The position numbers were made by a program, and so were the translations under genes. Shown one piece after another: positions 1-6,625 of a stretch of DNA of 48,619 bases. Under the pieces are notes generated by a model, which worked only from the letters and a program-made list of their open reading frames with translations, was not told the DNA's origin and did no database searches. Position 1 is the stretch's first letter. Every line of letters begins with the position of its first letter. Source of the stretch: a virus; IMG/VR virus record IMGVR_UViG_3300020419_000022, positions 1-48,619 of that record; one strand, 5' to 3'.

Positions 1-1
1 G

Positions 2-154
2 TTTGCAGGAACTTCAGCCGTAGGAACTGTTACTGTTATAGCTAAAGCTGTAGTAGTGCTTGAAGGTGTTTCTGCTACAGGAATTGTTCCAAGAGTAAAC
101 GTTTGGGGTCTTGTACCTAATGCTCAAACACCAAATTGGAAAGAAGTTGCTTAA
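2..154 (+). CDS. C-terminal end of a repeat-rich virion protein (partial)
   Basis: The open frame runs in from the left edge and stops at TAA 152-154, giving the last 50 residues. They are rich in G, T, V and A with a short beta-type repeat (GTSAVGTVTV, then GVSATGIVPRV) and end in NVWGLVPNAQ followed by TPNWKEVA. This resembles the C-termini of repeat-containing structural proteins that lie just before tail-fibre genes in marine phages, which is a recollection of the family and not a search result. The start and the main domain are outside the window, so the role in the virion is unknown. Confidence 0.6.
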   Translation, partial: FAGTSAVGTVTVIAKAVVVLEGVSATGIVPRVNVWGLVPNAQTPNWKEVA

Positions 155-180
155 CAATTACATGAAAAGTATGGTATAAT
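151..180 (+). promoter_or_regulatory. Putative sigma70-type promoter for the tail-fibre genes
   Basis: TTAACA at 151-156 and a perfect TATAAT at 175-180 are separated by 18 bases. TG at 172-173 adds an extended -10. The -35 overlaps the stop codon of the upstream gene. A transcript would start near 187, shortly before the fibre gene at 200. Confidence 0.5.
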
Positions 181-199
181 CAAAAACGGAGAATAAAAA

Positions 200-1240
200 A
201 TGGCAAGTACATACGTAAATGACCTAAGACTTAACGAGATGGCTACTGGGGATGCTAGTGGTACATGGGGAGAAGTCACTAATACAAATTTAGAATTAAT
301 AGCGGAAGCATTTAGTTTTGGCACAGAAGCTATAACAACTAATGCTGATACGCACACAACAACAATAGCTGATGGAGCAACTGACCCAGGAAGGTCAATA
401 TACCTTAAATACACAGGTACTCTTGATAGTGCTTGTACTATTACTATTGCTCCAAATACAGTAAGTAAACTGTGGTTTATTGAAAACGCTACATCAGGTT
501 CACAAAATATTATTATTTCTCAAGGTAGTGGAGCTAATATAACAATACCTGCTGGAGATACTAAAGCAATTTATTCTGATGGAGCTGGTTCTGGTGCAGC
601 AATAGTAGACGCTTTTGCTAGTCTTAATGTAGTAGATTTAAAAGTTGAAGATGATTTAACAGTTACAGATGACCTTATTGTTAATGGTGATATAGACTTA
701 GAAGGTTCTATAGATGTTAATGGTACAGCTAACCTAGACGTAGTAGATATAGATGGTGCTGTAGATTTTGCATCTACAACAGCTCACGCAGGCAATGCAA
801 CTTTTGCAGATAATGCTAAAGTAATTTTAGGAGCAGGTTCAGATTTACAGATTTATCACGATGGTTCTAATAGTTATATTGATGATGTAACAGGTAGTGG
901 AACAGGAGATTTATTTATAAAAGGTTCTGATGCTGTTAGAATTTTAACACCAGCACTTGTCGTAAACAACGCTGCTAATGATGAAAATATGATAACAGCA
1001 GTACAAGATGGTGCTGTATCTCTATATCATAATAATAGTGCAAAACTAGCCACAACGAGTGGCGGTGTATCTGTTACTGGTGAAGTTTCAATGACTACCT
1101 TAGATATAGGCGGAACAGACGTAACAGCCACAGCAGCAGAATTAAACTTTAGTGACGGAGTAACTTCCAACATACAAACCCAACTTGATACAAAAACCTC
1201 AACAGGTAAAGCCATTGCCATGGCTATTGTATTCGGATAA
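200..1240 (+). CDS. Tail fibre / virion surface protein
   Basis: A 346-residue protein with ATG preceded by the ribosome site ACGGAG. It starts MASTYVNDLRLNEMATGDAS and WGEVTNTNLE, an N-terminal sequence I associate with marine phage fibre-like proteins. The middle has a run of short strands of the form D(L/V)xVxDD(L)xVxGD, then LGAGSDLQIYHDGSNSYIDD and a related SLYHNNSAKLATTSGGVSVT block. These are the beta-rich modules of fibre shafts. It ends IQTQLDTKTSTGKAIAMAIV, typical of these fibre genes. It probably forms part of the host-contact apparatus. Exact position in the tail is not known. Confidence 0.7.
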   Translation: MASTYVNDLRLNEMATGDASGTWGEVTNTNLELIAEAFSFGTEAITTNADTHTTTIADGATDPGRSIYLKYTGTLDSACTITIAPNTVSKLWFIENATSGSQNIIISQGSGANITIPAGDTKAIYSDGAGSGAAIVDAFASLNVVDLKVEDDLTVTDDLIVNGDIDLEGSIDVNGTANLDVVDIDGAVDFASTTAHAGNATFADNAKVILGAGSDLQIYHDGSNSYIDDVTGSGTGDLFIKGSDAVRILTPALVVNNAANDENMITAVQDGAVSLYHNNSAKLATTSGGVSVTGEVSMTTLDIGGTDVTATAAELNFSDGVTSNIQTQLDTKTSTGKAIAMAIVFG

Positions 1241-1254
1241 TTTAGGAGAAAAAT

Positions 1255-1620
1255 ATGGCATCAGTAAATATAGTAAATGTAACATCCATTTTACCATTCA
1301 CAATTAATGGTGCAGTTACAACTTCAAATCAAGACATTATAGATGTAGCTGCCGATAAATTATATAAAGTAAACACAATAATAATTGCAAATATAGATGG
1401 TACTAATTCAGCTACTATAACTATTTCAATTTCAAATGATAATGGCGCATCTTCTCATGCAATTGCATCAACAGTAGCAGTACCAGCAGATTCAACTTTA
1501 GTGGTTATAGATAAAAATTCGTCAATTTATTTAGATGAAACAGATATATTGAAAATACAGGGTAGTGCTAATAGTGATTTAGAATACACAGTATCTGGTG
1601 AAATCTTAGATGATGCGTAA
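1255..1620 (+). CDS. Small beta-rich virion-associated protein, unknown function
   Basis: A 121-residue protein with a good ribosome site (TTAGGAGAAAAAT before ATG). It is rich in I, V, T, S and N, with no cysteine, no membrane segment and no catalytic motif that I can see. Predicted strands such as KVNTIIIANIDG and ATITISISNDNGAS suggest a beta-sandwich. It lies 14 bases after the fibre gene and 11 bases before another fibre-region gene, so a fibre-associated or adaptor role is likely by position only. Confidence 0.55.
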   Translation: MASVNIVNVTSILPFTINGAVTTSNQDIIDVAADKLYKVNTIIIANIDGTNSATITISISNDNGASSHAIASTVAVPADSTLVVIDKNSSIYLDETDILKIQGSANSDLEYTVSGEILDDA

Positions 1621-1631
1621 GGAGTTAAAAT

Positions 1632-2093
1632 ATGGCTCACTTTGCAGAACTTGACAACACTAATACAGTAATACGAGTAATAGTAATATCCAACGAGGAT
1701 GTAAATGCTAATGGCGGTGATTTAAGCCCAGACGCAGAAACCTTTGTAGCAAAATTAATTCCCCCTTCCCCCTACGGAGGAAATTGGAAACAAACTTCGT
1801 ATAATAATAATTTTAGAAAACAATTCGCAGGTCCTAATTATATTTACGACAGCTCTAAAGATAAATTTTTATTACCTCAACAATTTCCATCTTGGTCTTT
1901 AGACTCAAACGATGACTGGCAAGCTCCAGTAGCTTTTCCAAATACAGTTGATATAGGTGGTCTTAGAGCTAATGCAACATGGGATGAAACTAACCTAAGG
2001 TGGATAGGTAAAACATTTGACGAAACTACTGACCCAAACACAGAAACTGATTACGTTTGGGACGCCACTAATTTAAAATGGACGGAGATTTAA
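1632..2093 (+). CDS. Conserved marine-phage fibre-region protein
   Basis: A 153-residue protein starting MAHFAELDNTNTVIRVIVIS. The layout NGG..WKQTSYNNNFRKQFAG.NYIYD, then LPQQFPSWSLDSNDDWQAPV and a tryptophan-rich C-terminus (YVWDATNLKW) matches a family I recall from many cyanophages and other marine phages, usually next to tail-fibre genes. The biochemical function has not been established. A structural role is inferred from neighbours on both sides. Confidence 0.65.
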   Translation: MAHFAELDNTNTVIRVIVISNEDVNANGGDLSPDAETFVAKLIPPSPYGGNWKQTSYNNNFRKQFAGPNYIYDSSKDKFLLPQQFPSWSLDSNDDWQAPVAFPNTVDIGGLRANATWDETNLRWIGKTFDETTDPNTETDYVWDATNLKWTEI

Positions 2094-2097
2094 TATT

Positions 2098-3117
2098 ATG
2101 CCTATTACAAGAAATCAAAGAAATCCATTAATTGGAGCAGACCAAGAACCAGTTTTTTCAGCAAAAGTAACGTCTTTTAATAGCAGTACAAACTATGTAG
2201 TACCTTCTAAAACAACCTCAGTAACTTATTTAGTAGTTGCTGGTGGCGGAGCAGGAGGATTTTTTGGCGGAGGCGGAGGAGCAGGAGGTTACAGGTCATC
2301 TACACCCGGCGAAGCATCAGGTGGCGGAGCTTCCGCAGAACCAGCTTTGACAGTTACCGCAGGCTCAACAGTACCTGTTGTAGTTGGAGCAGGTGGTGTA
2401 GGTACAGTTGCTCATGGATATTGGGACCCTGGAGCAGATTCTAGTTTTGGACCTATTGTTTCTGCAGGGGGTGGCAGTGGTGGTAATAGGTTTGCTTATA
2501 CTCAACCCGGAAATCCTGCTGGCGGTAGTCAGCTTGGACAAGACGGAGGTTCGGGAGGAGGAGCGGGTATTTGGTATGGTGTTGGTGATTATCCTAACGG
2601 AGACGCTTCAGGGCGAGGAACAGCAAATCAAGGTTTTCCAGCTGGAGGTGCTAGAAGTCCAGCATCAAACTATGGTTGTGCTGTAGGTGGCGGTGGAGCA
2701 AGTGAAGCAGGTCAAAAAGGAAACCCTGATAATGTTATCGGAGGCAGAGGTGGAGCAGGTGTTGCATCTAGTATTACAGGTTCTCCAGTAGCTTACGCAG
2801 ATGGTGGTGGAGGTGCATCAGGTAATAGTGGACTTTCAGCTCCTAATAATAAAGGAGGAGCTCCTGGTCCAGGAGGAAGTGGCGGAACAGGTTACGGAAG
2901 TGGCAGTCCCTCTAATTTAGAAGCAACTGATGGAGCCGTCAATAAAGGCGGAGGTGGTGGAGGTAGTGCTTATGGTCCCTCTCCTGGTTCTAGAATTGTC
3001 GGTAATGGCGGTTCAGGATTTGTTGCTGTTAATGACCCAAACGGTGATTTTGCTGCATCAAGTGTTTGGAATCTAAGAGCCGTATTTACGTTAAAAAAAG
3101 CAGGCGATTGGATTTAA
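2098..3117 (+). CDS. Glycine-rich tail fibre protein
   Basis: A 339-residue protein. After about 30 residues it contains TYLVVAGGGAGGFFGGGGGA, followed by long glycine- and serine-rich stretches interrupted by Y, P and N over residues 45-310. This is the glycine-rich domain common in phage fibre tips and adhesins. It has many tyrosines and prolines in GGxGxxY/P contexts. The C-terminus (SVWNLRAVFTLKKAGDWI) looks like the closing strand of this class. It directly precedes a sulfotransferase and four oxygenases, which makes it a possible protein substrate; that link is inference. Confidence 0.75.
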   Translation: MPITRNQRNPLIGADQEPVFSAKVTSFNSSTNYVVPSKTTSVTYLVVAGGGAGGFFGGGGGAGGYRSSTPGEASGGGASAEPALTVTAGSTVPVVVGAGGVGTVAHGYWDPGADSSFGPIVSAGGGSGGNRFAYTQPGNPAGGSQLGQDGGSGGGAGIWYGVGDYPNGDASGRGTANQGFPAGGARSPASNYGCAVGGGGASEAGQKGNPDNVIGGRGGAGVASSITGSPVAYADGGGGASGNSGLSAPNNKGGAPGPGGSGGTGYGSGSPSNLEATDGAVNKGGGGGGSAYGPSPGSRIVGNGGSGFVAVNDPNGDFAASSVWNLRAVFTLKKAGDWI

Positions 3118-3129
3118 CCTAGCCTATTG

Positions 3130-3897
3130 ATGCAATTATATTTTTGTATAAATTTACAACGTGCAGGTAATACTTTACTCGGCAGTATTCTAAATCAAAA
3201 TCCCGATATAACTTTTACAGCTAATAGTCCTCTTACTGAAATTATTTACCAACTCGACTTAATAAAAACCAATAACACAATTACCCAACAGCAAAATTTT
3301 CCTCATAATGAGTCTTTAAATAATGTTATTAGAAAAACTTTTTATACTTATTCTGAAACATTTAAAACAAAATATGTTATTAATAGGTGTAATTGGGGGT
3401 CAGATGGCAACCTTGAATTATTAGAAAAGTATTTTGATAAAAAAATTAAATTTTTAATTCTGTACAGAAATCCTTTAGAGTGTTTAGCTTCGTTATGTAA
3501 AGCATATAAAATTAAAAAAGAAGATAGTGAATTAGCAGCAGACCATTACATGAATGTAGAAACAGGTACTTTAGGAAATGCTGCTAATCAAATTCCTTTT
3601 GTACGAAAAAATTACGAACATTTATTTATCACTTATAATCAAATACTAGACAATCCTAAAAATGTTGTTAATAACATTTATAATTTTTTCAATATACCGA
3701 AATTTCAGCATACGTATAAAAACCTAAAACAGTTCGAAATACAAAACATACAATATGATGATTCTATTTTTGGTGACGTAGATTTACACACAATAAGAAC
3801 AGATGAAATAAAAAAGAAACCATATCCAATAGAAGATTTTTTACTTCCTTCTGTTATAGAAAAGTATAAGAATATAGGAAAAGAGTATGAATCTTAA
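3130..3897 (+). CDS. Sulfotransferase-family protein
   Basis: A 255-residue protein from ATG 3130 (TTG at 3127 is possible, and no clear ribosome site supports either). Residues 8-26 (NLQRAGNTLLGSILNQNPD) match the 5'-phosphosulfate-binding loop of P-loop sulfotransferases, here with LQRAGNT where LPRSGNT is usual. The 3'-phosphate motif is FLILYRNPLECLASL near residue 112. These enzymes move sulfate from PAPS to hydroxyl or amino groups of sugars, proteins or small molecules. The gene lies between the fibre genes and four oxygenases and overlaps the next gene by 11 bases, so they are likely co-translated. The acceptor is unknown: fibre protein, host surface sugar or metabolite are all possible. 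Confidence 0.75.
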   Translation: MQLYFCINLQRAGNTLLGSILNQNPDITFTANSPLTEIIYQLDLIKTNNTITQQQNFPHNESLNNVIRKTFYTYSETFKTKYVINRCNWGSDGNLELLEKYFDKKIKFLILYRNPLECLASLCKAYKIKKEDSELAADHYMNVETGTLGNAANQIPFVRKNYEHLFITYNQILDNPKNVVNNIYNFFNIPKFQHTYKNLKQFEIQNIQYDDSIFGDVDLHTIRTDEIKKKPYPIEDFLLPSVIEKYKNIGKEYES

Positions 3898-4507
3898 ATG
3901 GTATTATTGGTATTTTAAATCCGCTATACCAGAAAAAATATGTGACGATATAGTACGTTATGGTAAAAAACAAGATAAAGAGATAGCTACCACAGGAAAC
4001 AGTAGTAAAAAAGAACTTACAGAAGTACAACTAAAAAACATTCAAAAGAAAAGAAAGTCAGATGTTGTATGGATGAGTGATAGGTGGATATATAACGAAA
4101 TACAACCTTACATACATCGTGCAAATAAAAGTGCAGAGTGGAATTTTCAATGGGACTGGTCAGAATCTTGTCAATTTACCGAGTATAAAAAAGGACAGTT
4201 TTATGATTGGCATTGTGATTCATACGAAGAACCTTATAACGAACCTGAAAACTTAAATAGACACGGCAAGTTACGAAAACTTAGTATGACTGTATCACTT
4301 ACTAACCCCGAAGAATACGAGGGCGGAGATTTAGAGTTTGATTTCAGGAACACAGACGAAGGCTCACAACCAAGAATATGTGAAGAAGTTAGAGAAAAAG
4401 GTAGTGTAATTGTTTTTCCTTCTTTTGTTTGGCATAGAGTAAAACCCGTAACAAAAGGCATACGACACTCTTTAGTGTGTTGGAATTTAGGACACCCTTT
4501 TAAATGA
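3887..4507 (+). CDS. 2OG-Fe(II) oxygenase 1 (prolyl-4-hydroxylase-like)
   Basis: A 206-residue protein. The iron triad is visible as H109-x-D111 (in YDWHCDSY) and H183 (in FPSFVWHRV), with R193 in place to bind 2-oxoglutarate (GIRHSLVCW). A YEGGDLEF strand-turn between them is typical of P4H/PKHD-type hydroxylases. The family uses 2-oxoglutarate and O2 to hydroxylate protein side chains or small molecules. It overlaps the sulfotransferase by 11 bases and the next oxygenase by 4 (ATGA). All catalytic residues are present, so it should be active. The substrate is unknown. Confidence 0.85.
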   Translation: MNLKWYYWYFKSAIPEKICDDIVRYGKKQDKEIATTGNSSKKELTEVQLKNIQKKRKSDVVWMSDRWIYNEIQPYIHRANKSAEWNFQWDWSESCQFTEYKKGQFYDWHCDSYEEPYNEPENLNRHGKLRKLSMTVSLTNPEEYEGGDLEFDFRNTDEGSQPRICEEVREKGSVIVFPSFVWHRVKPVTKGIRHSLVCWNLGHPFK

Positions 4508-5049
4508 TTACTGAATTAAAAAACCCTTTAACAGAAGAATATAAAAATTTAAAAGAATTAGTATTAAGTCCTTATCTTCATTGGTTTTATCTTGACAAAA
4601 CAACAGACTCTAAAAATAAAGATTTAAGTTTTTTTAGTCATCATCTTTTAAGTAGGCAAGTGCATGAAATAGAAGGTAAAAAAGTTCCTGCAATACCAGT
4701 AAGCACTTCACCTTATTTTGAAAAATGTTATTTTATACTTAAAGAAATACTAGATTACAATAATATAGGTTTTGAAGTTATGTATAGGATGAACATAAAC
4801 TTAACATTACATAGTAAGATTAAAGAAAGCGTACCTCACATAGATTTAAACTTACCACATAAAGTTGTTATAGTTTATTTAACTGAATTTACAAAAGGTA
4901 GGACAATAGTTTTAGAAGAAGATAAACAAAAGTTTTATTCAAATCCAAAAGAAGATAATGTAATTATGTTTGATGGTGCACTTACACATTATCAAGAATG
5001 TCCTGATATAGATGAAAAAAGAATAGTAATGATTGCAAATTTTCAATGA
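4504..5049 (+). CDS. 2OG-Fe(II) oxygenase 2
   Basis: A 181-residue protein with H112-x-D114 (VPHIDLNLP), H162 (GALTHYQECP) and R173 (EKRIVMIANF), the full Fe(II)/2-oxoglutarate set. It is clearly different in sequence from the flanking oxygenases, so this is not a recent tandem duplication. Similar small proteins occur in cyanophages. It overlaps both neighbours by 4 bases, indicating translational coupling in one operon. Substrate unknown. Possible roles are fibre-protein hydroxylation or action on a host metabolite. Confidence 0.75.
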   Translation: MITELKNPLTEEYKNLKELVLSPYLHWFYLDKTTDSKNKDLSFFSHHLLSRQVHEIEGKKVPAIPVSTSPYFEKCYFILKEILDYNNIGFEVMYRMNINLTLHSKIKESVPHIDLNLPHKVVIVYLTEFTKGRTIVLEEDKQKFYSNPKEDNVIMFDGALTHYQECPDIDEKRIVMIANFQ

Positions 5050-5642
5050 GTTTTAAAAAAGATAAATACCAAGTAATTAAAGGTGCTGTATCAAAAGAAC
5101 TAGCAGATTTTTGTTATCAATATTTTTTAAACAAAAGAGCAGTTGCAAGATATTTGTTTGATGAAAGATATATATCACAGTTTACTGAATACTTTGGAGT
5201 TTGGAATGACCCACAAATACCCGAAACTTATTCGCATTACGCTGATATAGTTATGGAAACTTTATTACAAAAAGTAAAACCAATTATGGAAAAAGAATCA
5301 AGAGTAAAACTTATTGAAACATATTCATATGCTAGAATTTATAAAAATGGCGATGAGTTAGAAAAACATAAAGATAGGTACGCTTGTGAAATATCAACAA
5401 CTATGCACTTAGGTGGAGATAAATGGTCAATATATTTAGAACCAGATATTGAAATAAATTTAAATCAAGGGGATATGCTAATGTATCGTGGTTGTGATTT
5501 AGAACATTGGAGAAAACCTTTTGAAGGTAAAAATTGTGGACAAGTATTTTTACATTACAACGATGCAAGTAGCAAAGATGCTAAACAAAATAAATACGAC
5601 ACTAGACCTATGGTTGGGTTACCAGCTTACTTTAAACAATGA
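5046..5642 (+). CDS. 2OG-Fe(II) oxygenase 3
   Basis: A 198-residue protein. H108-x-D110 (LEKHKDRYACE) and H154 (CDLEHWRKP) form the iron site. The usual C-terminal Arg that binds 2-oxoglutarate is not obvious: the strand reads GKNCGQVFLHYND, with K162 the nearest basic residue. This form (HW..PF.G...QVFLHY) is one I recall from other marine phages, so it may be a normal variant of the subfamily. Coupled to both neighbours by 4-base overlaps. Substrate unknown. Confidence 0.75.
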   Translation: MSFKKDKYQVIKGAVSKELADFCYQYFLNKRAVARYLFDERYISQFTEYFGVWNDPQIPETYSHYADIVMETLLQKVKPIMEKESRVKLIETYSYARIYKNGDELEKHKDRYACEISTTMHLGGDKWSIYLEPDIEINLNQGDMLMYRGCDLEHWRKPFEGKNCGQVFLHYNDASSKDAKQNKYDTRPMVGLPAYFKQ

Positions 5643-6181
5643 ACTTTATAGAAGAGTATCAAATAAGTAACAAAGCTGTTGATGAACTAATAAAGCATTG
5701 GAACAGTAATAAAGCTAACGCAGAAGAAGGTACAGTAGGTAATAATAGGATAGATAAAAAATTTAAAAAATCATTAGAAGTAATGATAACTCCAGAAGAT
5801 TTAACAAACTTTTTATATAGAGATGAATTATTAAAATGCCTAAAACAATATGTTTCAAAATATAAATTTGCAGATGATGTAGAGTTTTATGGTATTAACC
5901 ATAATACCAAAATACAGTATTACGACAAAGGATGGGGTTTTTATAAATGGCACGCAGAAAATGATGGTGGTCCTCATGTTATACAAAGACATTTAGTTTT
6001 TAGCACATATTTAAATAATGTTGAAAATGGAGGAACAGAATTTTTATATCAAGATTGTGTTACTAAAGCTAAAAAAGGTTCAACAATTATTTTTCCTGCA
6101 GGTTGGACACACGCTCATAGAGGACAAATATCTAAAAACCAAGAAAAATATATTATTACAGGGTGGTTTAATTTTTTATAA
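5639..6181 (+). CDS. 2OG-Fe(II) oxygenase 4 with H-x-E iron motif
   Basis: A 180-residue protein. YYDKGWGFYKWHAENDGGP carries H105-x-E107 in place of the common H-x-D. The distal His is H158 or H160 in GWTHAHRG, and K170 (EKYIITGWF) occupies the 2-oxoglutarate-binding position. STYLNNVENGGTEFLYQ is the usual P4H-type core strand. The H-x-E form with a C-terminal Lys marks a distinct subfamily. It is the last gene of the sulfotransferase-oxygenase run; the next gene starts about 100 bases later behind a possible new promoter. Confidence 0.8.
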   Translation: MNFIEEYQISNKAVDELIKHWNSNKANAEEGTVGNNRIDKKFKKSLEVMITPEDLTNFLYRDELLKCLKQYVSKYKFADDVEFYGINHNTKIQYYDKGWGFYKWHAENDGGPHVIQRHLVFSTYLNNVENGGTEFLYQDCVTKAKKGSTIIFPAGWTHAHRGQISKNQEKYIITGWFNFL

Positions 6182-6203
6182 AAAGCTATTGAATTAGAAA
6201 TCG

Positions 6204-6232
6204 TTGCTATTTTATTCAATTTGCTTTAGACT
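6204..6232 (+). promoter_or_regulatory. Possible promoter after the oxygenase cassette
   Basis: TTGCTA at 6204-6209 and TAGACT at 6227-6232 are separated by 17 bases in the roughly 100-base gap between oxygenase 4 and the small membrane gene. This is a weak match, supported by the spacing and by its position in one of the few gaps of the left half. Confidence 0.3.
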
Positions 6233-6278
6233 AAAACAGTACATTTATAGTTTCAACGAAAGAAAAAGGAGAAATAAA

Positions 6279-6434
6279 ATGGTAGAATTAATTATGTGGA
6301 TTACTACAATAGTAACGGTTGCTTCAATCGTAGCAGCTTCAACACCTACTCCAAAAGATGATGCATGGATAGGTAAGCTATATAAATTTGTAGATTTGTT
6401 AGCTTTAAACATAGGTAAAGCAAAGGAAAAGTAA
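6279..6434 (+). CDS. Small single-span membrane protein
   Basis: 51 residues. I chose ATG 6279 because AAAAAGGAGAAATAAA lies directly before it; an upstream in-frame ATG at 6204 has no ribosome site. Residues 4-20 (LIMWITTIVTVASIVAAST) form one membrane segment, followed by a short amphipathic tail ending in KAKEK. It is encoded just before another one-span protein (1-base overlap) and upstream of the lysozyme, so a lysis-related role is possible. Function not known. Confidence 0.6.
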   Translation: MVELIMWITTIVTVASIVAASTPTPKDDAWIGKLYKFVDLLALNIGKAKEK

Positions 6435-6616
6435 TGCCTACGGTAAAGGACGCATTAGCAGGACTTAATGCACATGAAAGAGAGTGTGCTATTCGTTACC
6501 AGTATATAGAAAAAAGTCTTGACGAAGGTCGTGCAAAATTTAAAAGATTAGAAATGCTTCTTTGGGGCATATATCCATTTATCGTAAGTTCAATTATTCT
6601 AACTAAGTTTTTATAG
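6434..6616 (+). CDS. Small tail-anchored membrane protein (XhlA-like layout)
   Basis: 60 residues. An N-terminal charged helix (residues 5-40, likely coiled coil) is followed by a C-terminal membrane segment (LLWGIYPFIVSSIILTKF). This layout resembles haemolysin XhlA-type accessory lysis proteins, but the similarity is structural and not a clear sequence match. It overlaps the preceding membrane-protein gene by one base (TAATG). A role in lysis or in the virion is possible. Confidence 0.55.
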   Translation: MPTVKDALAGLNAHERECAIRYQYIEKSLDEGRAKFKRLEMLLWGIYPFIVSSIILTKFL

Positions 6617-6625
6617 GAGGACTAA

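Noticed and set aside
2408-2686. 92-residue frame inside the glycine-rich fibre gene
   Set aside because: Out-of-frame reading of a repetitive Gly-codon region, no ribosome site.
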